This document shows, in pieces, positions 22,820-34,800 of a DNA stretch of 64,000 nt. The translations under genes were made by a program, and so were the position numbers. Source of the stretch: Dastarcus helophoroides (taxonomy: Eukaryota; Arthropoda; Insecta; Coleoptera; Bothrideridae). The stretch spans positions 20,102,118 to 20,166,117 of the forward strand of contig CM053334.1 in assembly GCA_028583605.1 (NCBI GenBank), given 5' to 3'. The number at the start of each line of letters is the position of its first letter. Positions within the stretch are counted from its first letter, which is position 1. Below the pieces are notes generated by a model. The model was given only the letters and a program-made list of their open reading frames with translations. It made no database searches and had not been told where the DNA came from.

Positions 22820-25800
22820 ATGAATTATTTTCGAATTAATTTGGTGGCCCCCAAAGATATGGATAAGCGTGATATTAACACGATGTTTACAGATAACGAA
22901 AAGTGCAGCAGATCGTCAGCGGGTGAGTTTCGTCATCAGTAGAATCGCTATTTAGATTTGATAAAGCCCTAAACTATTTGAGATATGGAGCCCGGATATT
23001 ATATGTTAGTGCCAAATATGATTTTTTTTGGGCCATGGGGGCCCTAATCTATAGTTTGTGTAGCTTATATATAAATCGAGCATTGGTCTTCGGATTAAAC
23101 AAATTCCAAATTCATCTAACCATAAAATAGTTCGTTTTCTTAACTCTTCAGTGCTCGTGCTTCTTTCATTGTTTCCATTAATTAATCTCGAGTTGTGGAG
23201 CACTTTCAACAATTTATCAAGATTTTTCTAATTTTTGGCAACCATTTCCGTTGCAACATTACTCATCATTCGCTCAAATTCGGCCAAATTTTAATCAATC
23301 AATTCGAAATCTATTTCGAAATTAAAATAATGTCTTAGTGAAGGCAGTAAAAAGTTGTACAATTAAGTACAAGAATGTTACCTCAATACTTGTGACCTTT
23401 GTAACCTTAGTTACGTCTTCTAAAACCTGTTGTGGTCAGAGGCGTCCTTAGAAATGGCGAGGCTCCCGGCGGGTAGATCTTTGCGAGGCCCTTGTCTTTG
23501 TGGAATTGATTTACAATGATGATGCTTGACGAGAAATGCAAAGTTATAAATAAATAAATTTAGAGTTTGAAAATTGTTTATTGGAAACTAAGAAAAATTA
23601 ATATACACAAAGATAAAAAATTATTAATCAGGATAAATTCTGGTGCATTAACGTCTTAAAAGAATCAGGGATTCAGAAATGATATTTACTGCTTTTTCTA
23701 AGACTAAAATCATTAATTAAAATTGTAATAATTTAACGAATGAGCTACGTGATTTTCAATCAGGGGTGGCCTTAACCATTGCGAGGCTCCGGGCGGGTAG
23801 ATCTTCAAGAGGCCCTCGTCTTTGTGGAATTAGTTTTAACCTAGTTTCGTCTCAGTGGAATTCATCAGAAATTGTGTAACGAATTAGATAAGCTGATACA
23901 TTATTTTCAATTGGACACTGAGTGTTTCCCAAAGTGTCATAGTGGTATAAGTATGGGATGAGTTTGGTCGCGATGCGCGCCGCACCGCGCGATGACTCAA
24001 AAATTAATTGTTCGGATAAACGTAACAAAACTAACTTAATCAGTTTTCACACCTTTAAAGAGTTTGTGCAGATTGCAGAATGATGTTTTGTCCAAATTCG
24101 TCAATACGTTAAGCAGATAGAAAACACACGTCCCCATTTATATATCAGTTAGGATGCAATTTTTTATCGAGGGGTACTCAATGCCACGAAAAAATATGGA
24201 AAGGGTACCAGGGGCGGCCTTAGCCATTGCGAGGCTCCGGCCGGGTAGATCTTTAAGAGGCCCTCGTCTTTGTGGAATTAGTTTTAACATAGACGTAGTC
24301 AGAATAGGGCAGGGTAGGGCGCTTGCCCCCCCCCCGCCCTCAGCTCGTGTGGTTAACGAAAATTTACATTGAACTGAGGAGACTTTCTCTACAAAATTTC
24401 CATTCGACAAAAGTCGTCCTTCTTTTATTGATATTTTCTCGAAATTTCGACTTATTTCACGAAATTCGTCTTTTTTCATAAATTTCTTTAGACATTTCAA
24501 ATGTATTCCTAAAATTCGATTTATTTTATCAGAATCCAACTTAATTAAAAATTTCGAATTTTTATCTCAAAATTCATCGTTTTATTTTTCGAAATTCTAT
24601 CATTTCTCAAAATTAGTTTTTTCTGGAAACTTCGACTTCTCTTTAAACTTTGATTTTCTGAAAATTTCGATTTTTTTTTATCAAGATTTACCCTTTTGCT
24701 TAAAACTTGATCGATTTTTTGATAACAATATTTATCTGGAAATTTTTATAATGACTTTTTTAGAAATTTTGTAAAAAGACAAAAATTCCGAGAAAATTTC
24801 CCCTGGAATGGGGAAATACAACTTGTTTCTCAAAATTTCGACGATTATTTCAATATTGGACATTTTCTGACTGACAGGGTAGGGCAGAACAGGGCGCATG
24901 TCCGCCTCTGATGCAAGCGCTCGAGAGAAAAATCTAGAAATTACGTTTTTCTCAAAATTTGTCCTTTTTCCAAAATTTCGACAAAATTCGACTCTGAAGA
25001 ATTTCGAGTGTTTACTAAATTTTGGCTTTTTTTTCAAATTTCGATTCTTTTTCCTGTAACTTCGATTTTAATCACAGAATTTCGATTTAAAACTCGAAAT
25101 TTCGCCTTTTTTCTCGAAATTTTAATAATATGAAAATTTCGACTTTAAACTTAAAATTTCGACTTTTTTCTAGAAATTTCGACTTTAAACTTAAATTTTC
25201 GACTTTTTTCTAGAAATTTCAACTTTTTTCTCGAAATTTCGACCTTATAAGGTTGAAATTTCGACTTTTTCTCAAAATTTCGACTTTCTTCTCAAATTTC
25301 AACTTTTTTCTCGAAATTTCTATAAAAAAAGACCAAAATTTGATAATTATAATTAGCAATTATTGAACGCACCCTACTGCCAACCGTCAAGATTGCTGGT
25401 AAAGAGGAGTGGTGGATGCAACTGTCATCTACCTAATTTAACTATAGAATATAGAAATTTGGACTTATTTTCGAAATTTCGAGAAAAAAATTGACATTAA
25501 AGTCGAAATTCCGAGATTAACGTCGAAATTTTGACATTAATCTCGGAATTTTAAGAAAAACGTAGAAATTTCGAAAAATAAGTCGAATTTTCGAGAAAAA
25601 AGTCGAAAGTTTGAGTGTAAAGTCGAAATTTCGAGTTTAAAGTCGAAATTTCGAGTTTAAAGACGAAATTTCGCCTTTAAGTCTGAAATTTCTAGATTGC
25701 AGTCGAAATTTTGAGATTAAAGTAGAAATTTCGAAAAAAAAACGGCGAATTTTCGAAAAAAATCGAATTTCGAAAAAATCGAAATTTCGAAAAAAAATAT

Positions 25801-28800
25801 CGAAATCTCTAAAAATATTTTTTTTCTATCAATGTCCTTCAATATTTGATTTTGAAAATTTATCTGGAACTTCAAAATTACTAGAAAAAATTTAAATTGA
25901 CAGTAAATTGTTAATGATTTTTTTTCAAAATTTTGATTAATTTTTATTTCGAAATTTTCAGACTCTTCTAGCTCTTTTCTCAAAAATTTCAATAAGTCCT
26001 ACTTTAAAAGTCAAAATTATAAGAATATTTTTCACAATTAATTTATTTAAAATTTGTGTCGTTAATTCTGAAAGTGTTATTTTTTTTTGAAAAATGCTGT
26101 TTACATATAAGAAATTTTAATTTTTTCTAGAAATATGATCTGCTTTTTCTTGAAACTTTTGAGATCAATCTTTAAATTTCGATCTTTTTTTTATCGAAAT
26201 TTAAATTTTAAATTCGAGCTTGAGAATTTCAACAGTAAATTTAACATTTCTATAAAAATTGGAAATTCCGATTCAGAATTTTCTTTGGTCCTACAGTAAT
26301 TGAAATTTTTTAGAGAAATATCAAATAGTAAAAAAGATTGAAGTTTACAAGGTTCATTTTTTCTTAAAATTTAAATATTTTTCCCAAAGTTTTCTTATTT
26401 TTATGCAGATTTGAAGTTTAGTTCCCCTAAATTGATACTTAACAATGTTCAGTTTCTTATCAAAATTACAAATTAAAATGAACTTTAAAATATTAAAATT
26501 TCGTCAAAAAACTATTAAATTTTCAAAACAAATTAGAGAGAAATGAAAATGTCTACAAGAAAAAATAGTTTAAAGACAAAATCTCCAGAAAGGGTTAAAA
26601 TTTCTAAAAAAAATGTTTAAAGACAAACAAAAATTTCATAGGAAAACATTTCGTCAAAAAACTATTAAATTTCCAAAGCAAATTAGAGAGAAATGAAAAT
26701 GTCTACAAGAAAAAATATTTTAAAGACAAAATCTCCAGAAAAGGTTAAAATTTCTAAAAAAAAATGTTTAGAGATAAAGAAAAATTTCATAGGAAAACAT
26801 TTCGTCAAAAAACTATTAAATTTCCAAAACAAATTAGAGAGAAATGAAAATGTTTACAAGAAAAAATATTTTAAAGACAAAATCTCCAGGAAAGGTTAAA
26901 ATTTCTAAAAAAAAATGTTTAGAGATAAACAAAAATTTCATAGGAAAAAATTTCGTCAAAAAACTATTAAATTTCCAAAACAAATTAGAGAGAAATGAAA
27001 ATGTCTACAAGAAAAAATATTTTAAAGACAAAATCTCCAGAAAAGGTTAAAATTTCTAAAAAAAATGTTTACAGATAAACAAAAATTTCATAGGAAAAAA
27101 TTTCGTCAAAAAACTATTAAATTTTCAAAACAAATTAGAGAGAAATAAAAATGTCTACAAGAAAAAATATTTTAAAGACAAAATCTCCAGAAAAAGTCAA
27201 AATTTCGAAAATAAGGCGAAATATGGAGTTGAAATTACTGGAGTCAAATTTAAAAAAGTCAAAATTTAAAAAAAAGACAAATATTCAGAAAAGTGGCAGA
27301 ATTTTGATAGAAAAAATGATTTCCGAAAGAAGAGAAATATTCAGATTGGGATTTTAGGATAAATTTCAAATTTGCAAAAAAAGACAGATTTTGAGAAAAA
27401 TATGCAAGTTTCGATTTTTTAAATTCGTATTTTACTGTAAATTTTGATTTTTTTCATTGAAAAACAAAAAAAAAAGATTGAAATTTTGAGAAAAAAGTCG
27501 AAATTTAGTAAACATTCGAAATTCTTCAGAGGGAGTCAAATTTTGTCAAAATTTTGGAAAAAGAACATTTTGAAAAAATGTAATTTCTAGAATTTTCTCT
27601 TGACCGTTCGAATCAGAGGCGGGTATGTGCCCTGATCTGCCTCCCCCCCCCAAGTCAGAATTATATTAAGAAACAAGTTGTATTTCAGTTATAAAGAGAA
27701 AATGTTCTCGAAATTTTTGTTTGTTTATAAAATTTCAAAACAATTAAAAAATTAAAATTCCCAGATAATTATTTTTATCAAAAAATCGATCAAATTTTCA
27801 GAAAAAGGGTAAATCTTGATGAACAAGTAAAAATTTTCGGAAAATCAAAAATTAAAGAAAAGCCGAAGTTTTCGGAAAAAACGAATTTTGGGAAATGGTG
27901 GAATTTCGAAAAATAATTTTGAGGTAAAAATTCGAAATTTCGAAAGAAATTTATAAAAAAAGACGAATTCTAAGAAATAAGTCGAAATTTTGAGCAAATG
28001 TCAATACCTTAAACAAGTACGAATTCTGTCGAATGGAAATTTTTTAGATAGATAGATAGATAGATAGATTAGAAGTTTTCTTTAGTTGAATATAAATTTT
28101 TGGTTTAACTGTATGAGCCAAGGGGGGGCATGCACCCTTCCCTGCCCTATTCTAGCTACACCTATGTTAAAACTACAAAAGATCTACACGCCCGGAGCCT
28201 CGCAATGGTTAAGGCCGCCTCTGCTCGGAACACTACAATTATAATTCAATAATTAACTCACTGTTTAATGAACTAACCTAATCATTGACTAGATTAGATT
28301 ATATATGGATCGTTTCGTGTTTCTCTTCGTCCACCCCGCACCTCGACCTAAGGAGATCTTTTGTGCATATTCTGATATATGTAGTTCCCAGATTCAAACT
28401 CTTGTAGAAGTTTATTATGGACCTGGAATTGAGTTTTTCCACATTTGAGGGGTCTAAGGACGTCCATCCAAATTGGACGTGACTAACTAACCAACTGACT
28501 AACTGAGGGAAAGCCGACCGGACGGCCTATTTATAGATCCCGTTCCGGGTTCTAGAAGGAACGAGTAGATAAGACTTATCGTTTGCGGAAATTTCTAGGG
28601 CGCTTATCTGTCGTATAATTCATTATCGCGGCCGCTTTCCATTATCAAATTTTCTAGAAAAATTCCTTACTAAATTCCATAACTACATTTTGTTACACTA
28701 CGAATTAGGGGGCTCTAAGTGATAAGAACTGAGAAAAGTTACCATGCGGACATTTCAATGATAGAAAAACTTTAGCAGGGCAAGGGTGTTGACTAACTGC

Positions 28801-31800
28801 TACTGCTTGATCAAGAGGGATCAATTAAAAGCTAAATACTCTAGAAAAACAAAGATTATAAGTTCCTAATGTACGTTTGTTATAGTATATTTCTGGAGAT
28901 CCATCATTTTTCAAATATTTATCAAACAAATGTCGTGGGTGATGAAAATTACAAAACTGCTTATTTTAAATGACAACAACTAACACTATTAAAAATGTAA
29001 AAGCTCATGTGAAACAACAAAACTTCAATTTTGTTGACCAGTGTTAATAGTACTTATGTAATTGACTCGTAGCTGTCAGCTGAAAATCTTTACAGTGGCC
29101 GATAATGACGCTAAAGAAAGTCGAAACCTGTCTATAGTTGTTGCTTGTAAATATTTTCAACTGTAGCACGTTCCACTGTTTCATTACAAAACTATTCTCC
29201 ATTCGGATTCGGATAGAATGCTAGTTCTAGCTAGTTACCAAAAAAATAGCCACCACAAAAACTTTAGGTCTATTTGCCATTTTTTTTTTCATTTTCAGAT
29301 TCATCGAGGCGAACAAGCGAGGAAAGTACGTGCAGCCTCAGCGGCCCCAGTGAGCGGCTACCGACACCTCAAGTGTTCAGCAGCCTGGACCACAGATCGT
29401 CGAAATCGAGGTCCAAGCCATCAATGAATCAAAAATCGTCATACGAACAGGAAAACTACCTGAATGGCATCGAGGAAAGTTCGGTGGAGAACGGCCTCGA
29501 TTACAGACGAGAATCTAGTACAAACGGAAAAGGTAAGCGTCATATGGGGTGTAAGGCGCCTCGTGGCATAATTATTTCACCCACACTAACAGAGGTCAAA
29601 AGCCATAAGGTAACAATGCCAACGCACTAATGGAAAAACCTGAACTTTTCCCTGTGGACTATTTTCGAAACATTTCGCCACACGCATGGTTATATTTAGA
29701 TAGTAATTTTCCTAAAATATCCAGGTGTAGTGACGTCATTACTAGGAACACCTGGCTGACGTATATTATTGAAACTAGAAAAAACGTCATTTGGTGGTAT
29801 CGATCCTCTTCGAAATAGGGACGTGGCAGCGATGATTGTGTCATTAAAGTGTAATTAGCGCGCCAGTAAATCGTCTGATTTCATAAGCTTTTGGAATTCC
29901 TGTATAATTCATGATCATGGACAAATACCTACAGCTCTTTACTTGAGAAAAAGTAGGTTGATTATGGTTAGATTACACAAATTCAAAGGCCACAAATTAG
30001 ACAATTATAAAAATCTTTGTCACCTTATAAACCGAAGCTGCCTCCTATTGAAATTTTGTTGATTTTATCTGAAACAGAAGAATATTGCGGGCTTATCGGT
30101 TCGAATTGATTATTAATTGAATAATACCCACTTTATTACCAAAATAAACTCGCAACACTATAACTGGATAATGAACTCACTTATTTACTTCTAACTACTA
30201 ACTCATTAACTACACTGACTGACTCTAACTAACTGGAGGCATCATCGTGGTTCTCTAACCGTACCGTCTTTTAGTGAACATTACTTTGGTGATAATTTTG
30301 TGAGCTGCGGAGACCGCCGATCGAAAGCTACTCAATTCACCTCCGATGGCAGGCGTCCGTGATCGACAGCAGTCACTCTAAAGAAGGCTACTCGGTCCAC
30401 CTTCTTTAGCGCGTGCCGTCGACAGCGCTCGTGTTGTTAGGACTAACTGGAGGGAAAGGCGACAGCCTTATATAGTTTTGGCTCCCAGGTTCTAGAAGTT
30501 TTCGGCAGATAAGGCTTATCGTTGAACGAAATTTCTGGAACGCTTATCTGCCGTTTGCTCCATTATCGCGCCCGCTTTCCCTTATCAGATCTTTCTAGAA
30601 AATTTTCTTACGAACTAAATTCTACAATTTATATTTCGTTACAATATTGAGTTCCTTTCGGTCACGCCTGATTTTATCTGAGTTTCGCTGAATAGCGATA
30701 TATACAGGGTTTTACAAAAATCCGGGCCGCTACTTCAGGAGCATATTCTACACATTAAAATATGAAAAATGTTGAAATACATTTTTTTCTTCAAATTGTC
30801 TCCTAACGGAGATATGACCATTTAAAGATGGCGCCCCTAAAGTGGTTTTTCTACTACAAAAAGTTAACGGTTAGTAGCAGTCATGAAATTGGGCAAGCAG
30901 TTAAAGAATTGGATTAGGCATATTCTCATGTAACATATTTTTTAAATAAGCAGTAGCGTGGTGTGTAGGGGGTTGCCCGCGATTATTTTTTGCGGTAACT
31001 TTTTTGTATTGCAATATTTCGACACAAAAGTGCCATAATCGTAAAAAGCAACATTTTTTATACAAAGAAGGTACTCCTTCTCAAAGTCGCTAAAAGTAAC
31101 CGTTTCCGAGAAAAAGGCGTTTAAATAATCCTATCCCGTCTTCGAAATTCTAACTAATTTGTATAAGAAAAAATAAGTTGGTCATGCAAACTGATCGTAA
31201 AGAAAACAATTGTACTTGACAATATCTGCCAGAGATTGACGTTGTGTCACTGATAAAATTTGGTCGTAAGCTGTAAACTTTAGCAGTTTTTGTTGTCAAT
31301 AGTAAGTGTAGTAGTTTTTTAACTTTTCATTATTTTGATAAAATGGACTATTCAAATCAAGAAATGGCCGATATGCATTTAATGTACGGGCTTGCAAATT
31401 GTAATCGTGCTGAAGCAAGACGGCTTTATGCTGAACGTTTTCCTAATAGACACCTACCAGGAGAAAAATTGTTCCAGAAAATTCATGTTCGTTTATGTGA
31501 AACAGGAAATTTTGTTTTCAAAGGCGAACGTGTTCAGCGGTTAGAAGGCCAAACGCAGAAGTTGCTAATTTAGAGGAGCGTGTGCTTCAGCGAGTAGGAG
31601 AAGATCCATGTGTCAGCACTAGACAACTTGCTTTAGCCGAAGGAGTAAATCACGTAACTATCTGGCGAATTTTGAAATTTTACCAATTTTACCCCTATCA
31701 TTTTCAAAGAGTGCAAGGGTTACTTGCTGCTGATTATCCTCCAAGAATAAAATTTTGCAACTGGCTGTTGCATAAGATCGCTGAAAATGAGACCTTTCCA

Positions 31801-34800
31801 TCGCTCATATTATTTACGGACGAAACGGGTTTTACCAGAAACGGGATACTTAACTTTCACAACATGCATCGGTGGCAAGTTGAAAATCCCAATGCAGTTA
31901 TTCAGTCGAGACATCAGCAACATTTTTCACTTAACATTTGGGGAGGAATAATAGGGGACTCTATAATTGGACCGTTTTTTTTTACCTCATAGGTTAACAG
32001 GAGCATCATATAGACATTTTTTGCAAACAGAGTTACCCGTGTTACTTGAAAATGTTCCACTCATAACAAGACAGCGAATGTGGATAATGCACGATGGGGC
32101 ACCTGCCCATTTTAGTGCAGTTGCTAGGGAATTTTTGAATAACAACTATCATCAACGATGGATAGGTCGAGGAGGTCCGATACCATGGCCAGCTAGGTCT
32201 CCTGACCTCAACCCACTCGATTTCTACTTATGGGGACATCTAAAGCAGATCGTCTACTCCACACCAGTTGACAATATCAATGATCTTCGTGAACGAATTG
32301 AAAATGGGTTCAACCAGATTCACAATACACCAGGCATTTGCGAAAGAGTAAGGAGTTCCCTTAGAAGACGAGCCGAGCAATGTATTGCTGCAGGGGGCAG
32401 TAATTTCGAACACTTGCTTTGATTTTTTTTTTCTTAATTTTGTACTATTTTTATATCAATGCAGTTAGTAGTGGATAAATTAGAAATTTGCAAAACGAAT
32501 TCTAATAAATGCAACAATTTTGTTTAAATGCTTTTTTCTCGGAAACGGTTACTTTAAGCGACTTTGAGAAAGAGTACCTTTTTTGTATAAAAAATGTTAC
32601 TTTTTACGATTATGGCACTTTTGTGTCGAAATATTGCAATACAAAAAAGTTACGGCAAAAAATAATCGTGGGCAATCCCCTACACACCACGCTACTGCTT
32701 ATTTAAAAAATATGTTACATGAGAATATGCCTAATCCAATTCTTTAACTGCTTGCCCAATTTCATGACTTTGCTACTAACCGTTAACTTTTTGTAGTAAA
32801 AAAAACCACTTTAGGGGCGCCATCTTTAAATGGTCATATCTTCGTTAGGAGGCAATTTAAAGAAAAAAATGTATTTCAACATTTTTCATATTTTAATGTG
32901 TAGAATATGCTCCTGAAGTAGCGGCCCGGACTTTTGTAACACCCTCTATATAACCTAAGCAACATTGATTAGTATAATAAACGTTTATTAAATTAAAATT
33001 GCGTTAATTTTAACTTTAAAAAACGTTTATATACCATTCAGTGTTGCTTGGGAAGCATTCTAGAATGCCGTGCAAGGGCAAAAATATGCCTACAACTTTC
33101 AAGAAATAACCTTCGGAAACTTGTAGGGATTTGGACACGTTTGAACTTTTTTTGTAACTTTAAACTCTCATATCTTCCAAACCAAAAGTCGTAGCCCAAT
33201 TTGGTTTTCGGATTCATAATCTAGGGGATGAAATCTAGCTGATAGAGTACTTTTAAACTCTAAATATTAACTTTTAAATTCTGACATTAGAAAATTTGAA
33301 AATTTCGAAATTTTCGAGGCTTGTATTCCGCGAACGAATAGTCGTAGCTCAATTTGGTTTTCAAATTCTTATTCTACGTCCCGAAAACTATGAAAATGAA
33401 ATAAATCACACTCCACAGAATAGGAATTATAAATGACTAACTAATAATAACTTTAAACTCTCATATCTTCCAAACCAAAAGTCGTAGCTCAATTTGGTTT
33501 TCCGAATGGTAAGGGACGAAATATAGCTGATAAAGTACTTTTAAACTCTAAAAACTTTTGAATTTTGACCTTAGAAAATTTGAAAATTTCGAAATTTTTG
33601 AGGCTTGTGTCTCGCGAACGGATAGTCGTCGATCAATTTGGTTTTCAAATTCTTATTCCACGTCCCGAAAACTCTATGAAAATGAAATAAATCACACTCC
33701 AGAGAATATGAATTATAAATGACCCGAGTTGTAGGGGGTGTTTAGAAGATAGGAGTGTCGCGCACGTGATGTGTCACTGCCCGGCACTAGCATCAATTAG
33801 AGGATTCACGCTGAGGGACTTTGGGCCTAGTGTGGCCAGTTTTAGAGAGGCGCATCAAAAGCACGTTTTTCAGTTTCTCAACAAAGTTGGGTAACTGTAT
33901 GAACGTCCAAAGACACCTCAATCACGGGGGTAGCACAATGGACCCGAAAAGGGTGGCCTAAACTCTAGGCAACCAATCTCGAATCCAGAATCCCGATATA
34001 GGATTATTTTTTCTGCTCAAACTGGGGAAACCCTTGAGAATTAGTAAATTTAGTACTAGTTTAGGCGACAAACCAGTTTTCACCAAGATAGAGACCGTAC
34101 CTAACATTTGCTAAAAACACTCGATCCACCTATCGAAATTCCAGATGATTCTTTGTTACATGGTTTACATTCAAAGTGATATGGAAGCGAATTCAAAGTG
34201 ATATGAAAGCGAATTCGAATTTTCTTCACTACATTATTAATTTTTAGCCGAAATTTGCCAACTTCTCTTCTATAAAAGACGCCTTTGGGCCACAGTTGAA
34301 TGATGACCCTATGACTCTACCCGGAACGCCACTGCCGTCTCTTGTGCAAGAAAACGAGGATGACTTTAAAGGTACATTAACTGCGACCGCTACGGCTGAA
34401 ACTGAGGAGGTCGCAGATCCTGAAAGCTTATACTTCAGGGACGGCAAACGGCAAATAGACATGGTCTTGGTGTACGAAGAGGAAGAACTGGGAGTTATGA
34501 CCGAGGCTGAGGCCAAAAGAAGAGGACCATCGAAGAATCTTTCAGGTGCGTTAAAAGTCAAAGCATCACACTGAATTCTGTTGCTTTTTTTTTCACCAGA
34601 ATTCTATTTTTTTAAAATAAATACTTTGGTAACAGTAAGTTTATTTATGACAAACTAGCCAACGGTTCTCTGAAAACAAAATTGCAGAATTCTGTTTTCA
34701 AAAAACTTTTGAACTACTTCCTCAGAAAAAATATATAACCCTATTCGAGGTCTTCTACTTCCTCTGAAAAAAATACTGAAATAATTTTTCTTTCAAAAGC

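Larger units (their letters stand above)
24209..28223. mobile_element. Probable 4.0 kb array-carrying element with about 100-bp inverted ends
   Basis: The left end CAGGGGCGGCCTTAGCC...GTAGTCAGAATAGGGCAGGG has an imperfect inverted partner ending in GGCCGCCTCTG at 28223. T-run/AAATTTCGA arrays fill about 24380-25320, a unique core lies at 25326-25450, and A-run arrays of the opposite orientation follow to about 28020. A 151-bp tandem repeat lies at 26494-27200. No target duplication is visible, so the two ends may come from separate insertions. It lies in anoctamin intron 1. Confidence 0.55.

Noticed and set aside
29630..29844. Small ORFs on both strands after exon 2
   Set aside because: No family resemblance and no flanking splice signals consistent with the anoctamin phase.
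34236..34278. Earlier acceptor (TTTTTAG at 34234) for anoctamin exon 3
   Set aside because: Entered in the required phase it runs into a stop; the acceptor at 34278 keeps the frame into the conserved FRDGKRQID motif.
34371..34380. Donor GTACAT inside exon 3
   Set aside because: The frame continues unbroken into the conserved dimerisation-domain motif, so no splice is needed.
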